Source: Bauldia litoralis (GTDB lineage Bacteria; Pseudomonadota; Alphaproteobacteria; Rhizobiales; Kaistiaceae). From it: a stretch of 64,000 nucleotides of DNA. Of the stretch, positions 34,128 through 42,723 are shown piece by piece. Position numbers and translations under genes: made by a program. The notes below the pieces were generated by a model. That model worked only from the letters and a program-made list of their open reading frames with translations. It ran no database searches and was not told the DNA's origin. The stretch lies in assembly GCF_900104485.1 (NCBI RefSeq), contig NZ_FMXQ01000010.1, positions 1 to 64,000 of the forward strand, given 5' to 3'. Position 1 is the first letter of the stretch. Each line of letters opens with the position of its first letter.

Positions 34128-35936
34128 GTGGCACGCGTCGATCCCTTTGATCGGCCGGTCGCAACCGATGTTGCGACCGGCGACGAGGAAGCGGTCTACC
34201 GCAACCGCGCGCGCCGGCTCGGCCTCTCCTATACATCATATGTCGATCTCGGCCCCAACGCCTATTCCGACGTAAGCGTCATTGATCGCGGGATGTTTGC
34301 GATGGGTGCCGACGCGGGCGCGCCGGCCTATCTCGCCCCCGACGAAACGCTGATGCCGGCGATCGGACACTGGCTGTCCGTCCATCCGTCGGCGCGCGCC
34401 CGCCTCGCCGTTGCGACACCAACCACGATACGGGCAGCCCTCCGCCACACCGGTGAGGGGCGCTATGCCTCGGCGGCGCGGGACAAGCTTGAATCGCTCG
34501 ACCCGAGCCTGTCCGCACGCCGCACGGTGACGCTGGCGCAGGTCGTCGCCGCTTGCCTCGCCGTTGCCGCGATCGCCGCCGCTCTCATGCTGGCGCCGGT
34601 GGCGACCCTGCTGATCATCAATCTCGCCGCGGCCGTCTTCTTCCTCGGTGTCACCTTCCTGCGCTTCGCCGCCGCCGGCCACGTGCCGGACCACCCGCCG
34701 CGCCCGCCACTCGCCACCGGATCGGACGAACTCCCGGTCTATACGGTGCTCGTGCCGCTGCTTCACGAAGCCCATATCGTCGGACAACTGCTGGCGGGAC
34801 TCGACGGCCTCGACTGGCCGCGCGACCGGCTGGACATCAAGCTGATCGTCGAGGAGGACGACGTGGCAACGCGGGCCGCGGCAACGCGGCTCGCCGGCGG
34901 GGCGCCCTACGAGGTCATCGTCGTGCCGGCTGGCATCGGCCCCCGCACCAAGCCGATGGCGCTGCAATACGCCATGACCTTCGCGCGCGGCGCTTTCGTC
35001 ACCATCTACGATGCGGAAGACCGACCCCATCCCGGGCAGCTTCGCGAGGCCTATGCCACCTTCCAGCGGCACGGCAAGGACCTCGCCTGCCTGCAGGCGC
35101 CGATCGTCATCGACAACACCGATGCCGGGCTGATCGCCCTGCTCTTCGCGATCGAATATGCCACCGTCTTCGACGGCATTCTGCCGACGCTTGCCCGCAT
35201 GCGCCTGCCACTACCGCTCGGCGGCACCTCCAACCACTTCCGGCGCGCCGCGATCGACCGCATCGGCGGGTGGGATCCCTATAACGTCACCGAAGATGCC
35301 GATCTCGGCATTCGGCTCGCCCGGTTCGGCTACCGGGCGGCGACCATCACCCTGCCGACCCGCGAGGAGGCGCCGGCGGCGATCGGGCCGTGGATGCGGC
35401 AGCGGACGCGCTGGTTCAAGGGCTGGATGCAGACATGGCTGGTCAGTTCACGGCATCCCGTCCGGCTTTGCCGCGAGATCGGCATCCGCCAGGTCGCCGG
35501 CTTCAACCTTGTCGGCCTCGGCATGATCGTCTCGGCCCTCGCCCATCCGGTCTTCCTCGCAACGCCGATCCTGGTGACCAGCGATCCCTTCGCCCTCTGG
35601 CAGGACGGCGATCCCGTCATCGCGGCGATGGTCGGCCTCAACATCTTCAACCTCGTCGCGGGCTATGTGGCGATGGCGATGCTGGCCCGCCGGTGCCTTG
35701 CCATGCGCAATCGCGACTGGGCGATATCGGCGCTCGTCTGGCTGCCGCTCTACTGGCTGCTGATGGGCGTGGCCTGTCTTCGCGCGCTGGGGCAACTGGT
35801 GCGCCGACCGCACTATTGGGAGAAGACGCCCCATGTCGGCCAGCGCATCGCGCGGCGACCGCCCGTCAACCGCGTCTTGCGGCCAGCCGACAGCGGACCT
35901 GGTTGGCGAGGCGCGTCAGCTTCGGGTTTGCGGTGA
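34128..35936 (+). CDS. Membrane glycosyltransferase family 2
   Basis: A 602-residue protein. Residues about 1-130 form a soluble N-terminal domain resembling the small N-terminal domain of GspE/XpsE-type proteins (weak impression). Two helices (about 138-185) precede the GT-A catalytic domain with VPLLHEAHIVGQLLAGLDGL, the DxD-like IYDAEDRPHPGQ (about 321-332), TEDADLGIRL and QRTRWFKGWMQT (Q/RxxRW). Three to four further helices follow. This is the processive cellulose/hyaluronan-synthase-like type. GTG at 34128 is preceded by GGGGGGA at good distance; a longer GTG at 34041 is possible. The 3' end overlaps the convergent gene by 71 bases. Confidence 0.85.
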   Translation: MARVDPFDRPVATDVATGDEEAVYRNRARRLGLSYTSYVDLGPNAYSDVSVIDRGMFAMGADAGAPAYLAPDETLMPAIGHWLSVHPSARARLAVATPTTIRAALRHTGEGRYASAARDKLESLDPSLSARRTVTLAQVVAACLAVAAIAAALMLAPVATLLIINLAAAVFFLGVTFLRFAAAGHVPDHPPRPPLATGSDELPVYTVLVPLLHEAHIVGQLLAGLDGLDWPRDRLDIKLIVEEDDVATRAAATRLAGGAPYEVIVVPAGIGPRTKPMALQYAMTFARGAFVTIYDAEDRPHPGQLREAYATFQRHGKDLACLQAPIVIDNTDAGLIALLFAIEYATVFDGILPTLARMRLPLPLGGTSNHFRRAAIDRIGGWDPYNVTEDADLGIRLARFGYRAATITLPTREEAPAAIGPWMRQRTRWFKGWMQTWLVSSRHPVRLCREIGIRQVAGFNLVGLGMIVSALAHPVFLATPILVTSDPFALWQDGDPVIAAMVGLNIFNLVAGYVAMAMLARRCLAMRNRDWAISALVWLPLYWLLMGVACLRALGQLVRRPHYWEKTPHVGQRIARRPPVNRVLRPADSGPGWRGASASGLR

Positions 35937-37080
35937 CCGTCGCCCTGGCCGAACGCACGCCGCGAATGGCCAGCCCGAGGAGAGCGCCACGCGGATGGAG
36001 GACCTTGAGGCTGCAGCGCAGATACTCGTTCTCCTCGCACCAATGGGTCTTGAAGTCCTCGTCGCCGACGGTGAAGTCGAACTCGGTGAGGCCACGGTCG
36101 ATCGACCAGCGCATCAGGTGGCGCATCAGCGCGCGCCCGGGCGAATGACGCGACACCGGGCCGCCGTCATATGAGGTCATCACATAGTAGTAGCGATCGC
36201 CGCGGATGAGGCCCCAGTTGGCGGCGACGACATCGCCGTTCGACTCGATCGCTGACACGTGGGAGAGCCCGGCCGGGTATGGCTTCATCGCCAGCGCGTC
36301 ATAGAAGGCGCGGACATTTGTGTCGGCAAAGTAGGGCGGGATGCCGCCGGCCGCGAGGCTCTGGTCCTTCTGGACGAACAGCGCCGACAGGACGCGCCGG
36401 ACATCGGCCGGCGTCTCGGCGTCGATGGCGGCGGCGGGTCCGATACGCTCCATCTTCTCCCACTTGAGCCGGTCGTGACGGCGCGAGCTCGAGTTGCGCT
36501 TGGAGCGATAGTACGTGTCCCAATCGCCGGAGAGACGGGTCCAGTGGGCCCGGGTCCGCTGGTCCGAAGCATGCCAGGCAGCGAAGGGATTGGGGTAGCC
36601 GCCGAGGGTTTCCGGCTGACGCCGGAGATGGACGACATCCACCTCGCTCTTCAGCGGCGCGATTGCCGCCTCGACGAAGGCCTTGCGGCGTTCGGCATCC
36701 AGCGCGAGCGCGGCCAGGAAACCGGGCGCGTAGAGGCCGGCGTGATAATCGGCATAGGGCCCGCCGATCCATTCGAGTTCGGTGGCGCCAAGGCACCTGC
36801 GCACACCGAATGGCAGCAGGAAGAGGATGCTGCCGCCCGCGTCGCGCCCGACGACGATCCGCGGCGACACCTGGTCCCGCCCGATATGGAGGAGCCACGG
36901 CCGAACGAAGTCGATGGACTGGAAGACATGGCCGACGGCGGTGCCCTCGAACGCCCGCCATTCCTCCTCGATCGCACGGAGGTCGGTGACGACCGAGACC
37001 TCGGCGAGGCCAGGCACGGCGCCCGCACGGGCGACCGGCGCGGAAAGAGACTCTGTAGAGACGCGCGCGAGGGTGTTCAC
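35866..37080 (-). CDS. CelD/BcsL-type GNAT acetyltransferase
   Basis: A 404-residue protein of the BioF2/CelD-like GNAT family. It has WRAFEGTAVGHVFQSIDFVR (about 41-60) in the first half and GRALMRHLMRWSIDRGLTEF (about 319-338) with DFTVGDEDFKTHW in the second. Members modify exopolysaccharides such as cellulose. The gene converges on the GT2 glycosyltransferase with overlapping 3' ends; the two may act on the same surface polymer. Confidence 0.85.
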   Translation of the reverse strand: MNTLARVSTESLSAPVARAGAVPGLAEVSVVTDLRAIEEEWRAFEGTAVGHVFQSIDFVRPWLLHIGRDQVSPRIVVGRDAGGSILFLLPFGVRRCLGATELEWIGGPYADYHAGLYAPGFLAALALDAERRKAFVEAAIAPLKSEVDVVHLRRQPETLGGYPNPFAAWHASDQRTRAHWTRLSGDWDTYYRSKRNSSSRRHDRLKWEKMERIGPAAAIDAETPADVRRVLSALFVQKDQSLAAGGIPPYFADTNVRAFYDALAMKPYPAGLSHVSAIESNGDVVAANWGLIRGDRYYYVMTSYDGGPVSRHSPGRALMRHLMRWSIDRGLTEFDFTVGDEDFKTHWCEENEYLRCSLKVLHPRGALLGLAIRGVRSARATVTANPKLTRLANQVRCRLAARRG

Positions 37081-37166
37081 GAAAGGCCTGTCGACCGGCT
37101 CTGGTTCAAGTTGCCGAGAGCCTATCGCGGCACGTGTTAATGCCGAACTACCCGTCCCGGTTAACC

Positions 37167-37442
37167 TTACCTTTCGGCCCGGCCGATGACCTCGATCAAC
37201 TCATCGACCTTGCGCCGCTGGTCCTCGGGGTCGCCGCTGCGGATGGCGTCGGCGACACAGTGGCCGACATGGTCACGGATGACCGCCTCCTCGATCTTGC
37301 GCAGGGCGGCACGAACGGCGGCGATCTGGGTCACCACGTCAATGCAGTAGCGATCGGTCTCGACCATTTTCGCGATGCCGCGGACCTGCCCCTCGACACG
37401 GTTGAGCCGCTTGCGCACCGCTTCCTTCGTTTCAGCTTGCAT
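37167..37442 (-). CDS. csoR: CsoR-family copper-sensing repressor
   Basis: A 91-residue all-helical repressor. The Cu(I) ligands are Cys33 (DRYCIDVV), His58 (IRDHVGHC) and Cys62, matching the C-H-C pattern of CsoR and excluding an RcnR pattern. It would leave the operator at 37457-37477 when Cu(I) binds, releasing the divergent copper ATPase gene. The start ATG at 37442 lies next to the operator, so it also represses itself. Confidence 0.92.
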   Translation of the reverse strand: MQAETKEAVRKRLNRVEGQVRGIAKMVETDRYCIDVVTQIAAVRAALRKIEEAVIRDHVGHCVADAIRSGDPEDQRRKVDELIEVIGRAER

Positions 37443-37456
37443 TGATCACCCATTCA

Positions 37457-37477
37457 TATACCCTATGGGGGTATATT
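37457..37477. promoter_or_regulatory. CsoR operator between csoR and copper ATPase
   Basis: ATATACCC (37457-37464), a TATGG spacer, and GGGTATAT (37470-37477) form a perfect 8-5-8 inverted repeat with the CsoR-type TATACCC/GGGTATA core. It sits in the 64 bases between the divergent start codons. Confidence 0.85.
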
Positions 37478-37506
37478 ATCCGCTTATTCGGGAAAGTCCA
37501 TCGGCA

Positions 37507-39870
37507 ATGAACGATCACGCGCAACATACAGACAAGGCACGCGACATGGCGACTGATCCGGTCTGCGGGATGTCCGTCGATCCGAAGGCGGGCAAGCCGC
37601 AAGCGGTGCATGACGGCACCACGTATCACTTCTGCTCGGAAGGCTGCCGGACAAAGTTCGTCGCCGGGCCTGATCGATACCTGAAGGCGGATTCCGACGA
37701 GAAGCACGGCCATCACCACCACACGCCCGTCCCGACCGGTCCGGTGCCGGAGGGCACGCTCTACACCTGCCCGATGCATCCGGAGATCGTCCGGGACGGT
37801 CCCGGCGACTGCCCAATCTGCGGCATGGCGCTGGAGCCGATGGTCGCGACTGGCGAGGAAGGGCCCAACCCCGAACTTGTCGACATGAAGCGCCGGCTGA
37901 TCGTGGCGGCGCCGCTGGCGCTGATCCTGCTCGTCGTCGACATGGCCGACCATTTCCTCGGCATCGACATCCTTCCCTTCCTTGACGCCCACGCCCGGCA
38001 GTATTTCCAGCTGGCGCTGGCGATTCCGGCCGTGCTCTACGGCGGCTGGCCGTTCTTCAAGCGCGGTGCCGCATCGCTGCGCACCGGCAACCTCAACATG
38101 TTCACGCTGATCGCGATCGGCACCGGCGCGGCCTTCCTCTACAGCGTCGTCGCGGTCTTCGCGCCCGGCCTCTTTCCGGCGTCGATGCACAGCGCCCATG
38201 GCTTCGTGCCGGTCTATTTCGAGTCTGCGGCGGTCATTGTCGCGCTTGTGTTGTTCGGGCAGGTGCTCGAGCTCAACGCCCGGGAAAAGACCGGCGGGGC
38301 GATCCGCGCCCTGCTCGACCTCGCGCCGAAGACGGCGATCCGGGTCGGCGACGATGGCGAGACCGAAACGGTGGCGCTGGAGGCGGTCGGCGTCGGCGAC
38401 GTGCTGCGGGTCCGCCCCGGCGACACGGTGCCGATCGACGGCGCGGTGATCGATGGATCGAGCGCCGTCGACGAGTCGCTGCTGACCGGCGAACCGGTTC
38501 CGGTCGAGAAGACGAAAGGCGATCGCGTCACGGGCGGCACCCGCAATACCAACGGCAGCTTCGACATGACGGTCGACCGCACCGGCGCCGAAACGACCCT
38601 GTCGCGCATCGTCGCCATGGTCGCCCAGGCGCAACGCTCCCGGGCACCGATCCAGGGTCTGGCGGACCGGGTCTCTGGCTATTTCGTCCCGGCGGTGATT
38701 GTCGTCGCCATTGCCGCCTTCATCTTCTGGCTGGTGTTCGGGCCGTCGCCGGCGCTCGCCTACGCCCTGGTGGCGGCGGTGAGTGTCCTGATCATCGCCT
38801 GCCCCTGCGCCTTAGGGCTGGCGACCCCGATCTCGATCATGGTCGCGACCGGCCGCGGGGCTCAGGCAGGCGTCCTGATCCGAAACGCCGAAGCCCTGGA
38901 GCGGCTGGCATCGGTAAACACCATCGTCGTCGACAAGACCGGCACGCTGACCGAGGGCAAACCGACCCTCACCGGGATCGAGACGGTGTCCGGCTTTCCC
39001 GAGCCGGTGCTCCTCGGCATGGCGGCGGCTCTCGAATCCGGCAGCGAGCACCCGCTTGCGGAAGCGATCGTCAAGGCGGCCCGCGACCGGAAGACCCCAG
39101 TCGGCAAGGCCGTGGATTTCCAGGCGGTGACGGGACAGGGCGTCAAGGGCACGGTCGACGGCCGGGCCGTCCTCCTCGGCAATGCGCGGTTAATGGAAAG
39201 CGCGAACGTTCCGGTCAAGCCGCTCCGTGACGCCGCCGACCGGCGTCGGTCGAAGGGCGAGACGGTGATGTTCGTCGCCGTCGACGGAACACTAGCCGGG
39301 CTCGTGGCGGTGTCCGACCCGGTGCGGGAGACGACACCTGCGGCGATCGACGCCCTGCACGCCCTTGGCCTGAAGGTGGTCATGGCGACAGGCGACAGCC
39401 AGGCGACCGCGGAGGCGGTCGGCAGCCAACTCGGCATCGACGCTATCCATGCCGGCGTCACACCGGAAGACAAAAGCCGGATCGTCGCCGACCTGCAAAA
39501 GACCGGTGCCCGCGTGGCGATGGCCGGCGACGGCGTCAACGACGCGCCGGCGCTGGCCGGGGCAGATGTCGGCATCGCGATGGGCGCCGGTGCCGATGTC
39601 GCCGTCGAGAGCGCCGGCCTGACCCTGATGACCGGCGACCTCGGCGGCATCGTCCGCGCCCGGACGCTTGCCACCGCAACCATGCGGAACATCCGGCAGA
39701 ACCTCTTCTTCGCTTTCGTCTACAACGCGCTGGGCATTCCGCTCGCCGCTGGCGTCCTCTATCCGGTCTTCGGCATCCTGCTTTCGCCGATCATCGCCGC
39801 GGCAGCAATGAGCCTTTCCTCGGTGTCGGTCATAGGCAATGCCCTGAGATTGCGGCAGGTCAAACTGTAG
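37507..39870 (+). CDS. copA: Copper-transporting P1B-type ATPase with YHS and Cys-rich N-terminal domains
   Basis: A 787-residue P-type ATPase. Its N-terminus lacks the usual CxxC ferredoxin-like domain and has a YHS domain (about 16-58; DPVCGM...YHFCSEGC), a His-rich HGHHHH (67-72) and a heavy-metal-binding domain with YTCPMHPEI and [10 protein letters not shown] (86-111). The core shows [20 protein letters not shown] with the CPC metal site (about 430), phosphorylation motif DKTGTLTEG (about 476), [10 protein letters not shown] with the HP motif, and [13 protein letters not shown]. Eight helices are expected. It exports copper across the inner membrane. ATG at 37507 has GGGAAAG upstream; it is divergently transcribed from csoR. 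Confidence 0.92.
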   Translation: MNDHAQHTDKARDMATDPVCGMSVDPKAGKPQAVHDGTTYHFCSEGCRTKFVAGPDRYLKADSDEKHGHHHHTPVPTGPVPEGTLYTCPMHPEIVRDGPGDCPICGMALEPMVATGEEGPNPELVDMKRRLIVAAPLALILLVVDMADHFLGIDILPFLDAHARQYFQLALAIPAVLYGGWPFFKRGAASLRTGNLNMFTLIAIGTGAAFLYSVVAVFAPGLFPASMHSAHGFVPVYFESAAVIVALVLFGQVLELNAREKTGGAIRALLDLAPKTAIRVGDDGETETVALEAVGVGDVLRVRPGDTVPIDGAVIDGSSAVDESLLTGEPVPVEKTKGDRVTGGTRNTNGSFDMTVDRTGAETTLSRIVAMVAQAQRSRAPIQGLADRVSGYFVPAVIVVAIAAFIFWLVFGPSPALAYALVAAVSVLIIACPCALGLATPISIMVATGRGAQAGVLIRNAEALERLASVNTIVVDKTGTLTEGKPTLTGIETVSGFPEPVLLGMAAALESGSEHPLAEAIVKAARDRKTPVGKAVDFQAVTGQGVKGTVDGRAVLLGNARLMESANVPVKPLRDAADRRRSKGETVMFVAVDGTLAGLVAVSDPVRETTPAAIDALHALGLKVVMATGDSQATAEAVGSQLGIDAIHAGVTPEDKSRIVADLQKTGARVAMAGDGVNDAPALAGADVGIAMGAGADVAVESAGLTLMTGDLGGIVRARTLATATMRNIRQNLFFAFVYNALGIPLAAGVLYPVFGILLSPIIAAAAMSLSSVSVIGNALRLRQVKL

Positions 39871-40062
39871 TACCGACAGGCGATCCGACGGCCAGACTTT
39901 TCGATAGCGGAATTACGTAGCGGGGGGCCTGCCTGACTTCGCGACACTGGCGCGTTGGATGCCCCCCGCGACTGCCGGCCGATCCCGGTTCACCTGTGTT
40001 CAAGAAGAGAATTACACCCTGGCGCCCTTCGCGCCGGATCATATCTTCGCTCGTGACAGAAC

Positions 40063-40415
40063 AGCTTCGCACGTATCCGAACCGCGCGGCGGTGCCTCAG
40101 ATATCCACCGAGGATCTCGCCGACCATCGCAACGTCGGCGTTGCCCGCCGCAGAGATCATCAGCACATCCCCGGCGCCGACGATGTCCAGCGCATGGACG
40201 ACCGCGCCAAAGTCCGGTGGCTCGCAATGTGCGGTTACGGCGCGGCCGAACAGACGCGGCTGCCGCCCCGGTGGGTTCAGTGGACGGATCGCCGGATCGA
40301 TCTGCCCGTCGTCGCGCACGAGATCGACCGCGACGGCCACTGGGATCAAGCGCCACGCCTCAATCTCAGCGCCAACAGCCGTCGCGCCAGAAGAGGGATG
40401 AACGATGACAGCCAT
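40063..40415 (-). pseudogene. Truncated RraA-family remnant
   Basis: An open frame of 141 codons reaches 39990. Its residues about 35-115 match the N-terminal half of RraA-like/dimethylmenaquinone methyltransferase-family proteins (AIRPLNPPG, GRAVTAHCEPPDF, VVHALDIVGAGDVLMISAAG, VGEILGGYL). It then leaves the family after about HRRAV; the remaining half with GVVVDGAVRD-type sequence is missing. Normal members are about 220 residues. No functional start or partner is evident, so I regard this as decayed. It lies in the otherwise gene-free 39871-40877. Confidence 0.65.
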
Positions 40416-40520
40416 GTCAGATGTTCCTGGCCTGCCCGGCCATCGTCAGCATCTCGAACCGCCTACCACCTGCTGAGGCCTCTTCGCGTGATAGTCCGCG
40501 ATAGGCGGGCCTTGGGCAAC

Positions 40521-40665
40521 CCCGGACGACGCGATCCATGCCGGTGTAAGTGCCGAAGGAAGAGAGCCGGATCGTGTCGATTCCGAAGAGGCCGCCGCTC
40601 GCGTGGCATCTATCCGGTCCCGGCATCCTCCCGTTGCTTCGACTCGGGCAGGTCAAACGGATGCG
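40521..40665 (+). pseudogene. Shredded fragment of a P-type ATPase gene
   Basis: Three pieces of this stretch match the intact copper ATPase gene in order. GACGCGATCCATGCCGGTGT (about 40528-40547) and following bases parallel 39439-39485. CCGCTCGCG and TATCCGGTC...GGCATCCT (about 40594-40628) parallel 39739-39779. CGGGCAGGTCAAAC (about 40644-40657) parallels 39854-39867. The bases between these pieces are deleted and reading frames are broken. It is a decayed second copy of the 3' part of a copper-ATPase gene. Confidence 0.6.
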
Positions 40666-40877
40666 TTGGACAAGCGGTTCGAGAGCCGGGCCTGTTCGAC
40701 AATCGAACAATACTTGGCGACGGTCGGACTTCCTGCCTGACAATGACGTGATTGGACGATAAACCGCGCAACGCCTGTTGCTCGCGCAATACGGGTGTGT
40801 ACAAATGACCTTGTAAGCAAATTAAAATTCCGCGGAAAAAACCGCGAGCCTTCGAGGCGACACCAGGGAGAAATCGC

Positions 40878-42011
40878 ATGACCAAGACAAAAGAGCCGTT
40901 GTCGCGGCGCAAGTTCCTCAAAGGCACGGGACTCGCGGCTGGCGCCGCGGCGGGTGCGATCGCGGCACCGGCGGTGGTGACCGCGCAGAGTCCGGTTGTC
41001 ATCAAGATGCAGACCTCGTGGCCTGCCTCGGACATCTGGATGGATTTCGCGCGGCAGTATGTCGACCGCGTCCAGATGATGTCGGGCGGCCGCATCACCG
41101 TCGATCTCCTGCCGGCCGGCGCCGTCGTCGGCGCGTTCCAGGTCCTCGACGCCGTCAATGACGGCATCCTCGACGCCGCCCATACCGTGCCGGTCTACTG
41201 GTACGGGAAGAACAAGGCCGCTTCGCTGTTCGGCACCGGGCCGGTGTTCGGCGGCAACGCCAACACGATGCTGGCATGGTTCTATGCCGGTGGCGGCGCG
41301 GAACTCTATCGCGAGTTGACCCAGGAGATCCTCGGGCTCAACACCTACGGCTTCTATGGCTTCCCGATGCCGGCACAGCCCTTCGGCTGGTTCAAGGAGC
41401 CGATCACCACTGTCGCCGAAGTCGACGGCTTCAAGTACCGCACCGTCGGTCTTGCCGCGGATCTGATGCAGAAGCTCGGCATGAGCGTCGCCCAGCTTCC
41501 CGGCGGCGAAATCGTGCCGGCGATGGAGCGCGGCGTCATCGACGCCTTCGAGTTCAACAACCCGTCCTCCGACATGCGCTTCGGCGCCCAGGACGTCGCC
41601 AAGAACTACCTGCTGTCGTCCTATCACCAGGCGAGCGAGTCGTTCGAATTCCTGTTCAACAAGGACTTCTTCGACGACCTCGACGAGGACCTCCAGGCGA
41701 TCCTGAAATACGGCGTCGAGGCGGTGAGCACGTCCAACACGGCGCTCGCGCTCGACAACTACTCGTCCGATCTGCAGAAGCTGCAAGACGAGCATGGCGT
41801 CAACGTGCTGCGGACCTCGAAGGAGATCCTCGCCGCGCAGCTCAAGGCCTGGGACGAACTGATCCCGGTGCTCGAGGAAGACGACTTCATGAAGCGGACG
41901 CTGGACAGCCAGCGGGCCTGGGTCGATCGCGTGGTCTTCTACGAGTTGATGAACTCGCCGGACCTGGCGCTGGCCTATGACCACTACTTCCCCGGCAAGC
42001 TGAAGCTCTAG
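40878..42011 (+). CDS. TRAP transporter substrate-binding protein (DctP family)
   Basis: A 377-residue protein with a twin-arginine export signal (SRRKFLKG at 9-16, hydrophobic stretch to about 36, ATAQ-type cleavage near VTAQ). The mature part is DctP-like, closest in style to the TakP 2-oxoacid-binding group: ADLMQKLGMSVAQLPGGEIV (about 194-213), PAMERGVIDAFEFNNPSSDM, and FYELMNSPDLALAYDHYF. GGGAG precedes the ATG. It is the first gene of a TRAP operon. The ligand is probably a carboxylate, from family knowledge; the exact one is open. Confidence 0.9.
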   Translation: MTKTKEPLSRRKFLKGTGLAAGAAAGAIAAPAVVTAQSPVVIKMQTSWPASDIWMDFARQYVDRVQMMSGGRITVDLLPAGAVVGAFQVLDAVNDGILDAAHTVPVYWYGKNKAASLFGTGPVFGGNANTMLAWFYAGGGAELYRELTQEILGLNTYGFYGFPMPAQPFGWFKEPITTVAEVDGFKYRTVGLAADLMQKLGMSVAQLPGGEIVPAMERGVIDAFEFNNPSSDMRFGAQDVAKNYLLSSYHQASESFEFLFNKDFFDDLDEDLQAILKYGVEAVSTSNTALALDNYSSDLQKLQDEHGVNVLRTSKEILAAQLKAWDELIPVLEEDDFMKRTLDSQRAWVDRVVFYELMNSPDLALAYDHYFPGKLKL

Positions 42012-42093
42012 TCGGGCGCGTGAACCTTCGGCCCGGCGATGCCGCCATGGCTCCGCCGGGCCACTCCGCGGGGATGACGCGTTTGTCTCACTC

Positions 42094-42723
42094 ATGATCC
42101 GGTATATTCACTTCGCCGACCGGCTATCCGCGTGGTTCGGCAAGGCTTTCGCCTGGGCGATCATGATCATGGCGCTCGGCGTCGGCTACGAGGTCGTCGT
42201 GCGCCGCTTCCTCAATGCGCCGACCTCCTGGGCCTTCGACGTCTCCTACATCATGTACGGGACGCTGTTCATGATGGGCGGCGCCTACACCCTGTCGCGC
42301 GACGGCCATGTGCGCGGCGATTTCATCTATCGCCTGCTCAAGCCGAGGACACAGGCCAAGCTGGAATTCATCCTCTACATCTTCTTTTTCTTTCCCGGCG
42401 TGACGGCCCTGATCGTCGCGGGATGGAAATATGCGGCGCGCTCGGTCGGCTATGGCGAGGTCAGCGTCAACAGCCCGGCCGACATCCCGATCTTCCAGTT
42501 CAAGATGATCATCGTCGCCGCCGGCATCCTGCTGTTCATCCAGGGCATCGCCCAGATGATGCGCTGCGTCCTGTGCATGCGGACCGGCGAATGGAGCCGC
42601 GCCAGCGACGATATCGATGAAACCGAGGATGCCCTGATCGCACCCGACATCGACAGTCAGCTCCGACACGGATCGGAAGCGGTCGATGTCATCGACCCGA
42701 GAGACGGCAGCGCCAGGCCATGA
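42094..42723 (+). CDS. TRAP transporter small permease (DctQ family)
   Basis: A 209-residue integral membrane protein with the four-helix DctQ pattern (about 16-34, 47-66, 88-107, 133-152), including the conserved VVVRRFLNAPTSWAFDVSYI between helices 1 and 2. The C-terminal 50 residues are an acidic cytoplasmic tail that is longer than usual. It pairs with the large permease, whose start overlaps its stop by 4 bases. Confidence 0.9.
   Translation: MIRYIHFADRLSAWFGKAFAWAIMIMALGVGYEVVVRRFLNAPTSWAFDVSYIMYGTLFMMGGAYTLSRDGHVRGDFIYRLLKPRTQAKLEFILYIFFFFPGVTALIVAGWKYAARSVGYGEVSVNSPADIPIFQFKMIIVAAGILLFIQGIAQMMRCVLCMRTGEWSRASDDIDETEDALIAPDIDSQLRHGSEAVDVIDPRDGSARP

Noticed and set aside
39996-40751. 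A 251-codon plus-strand gene in 39871-40877
   Set aside because: It is a shadow opposite the RraA remnant and runs through the ATPase fragment in the wrong frame; no family pattern is visible.
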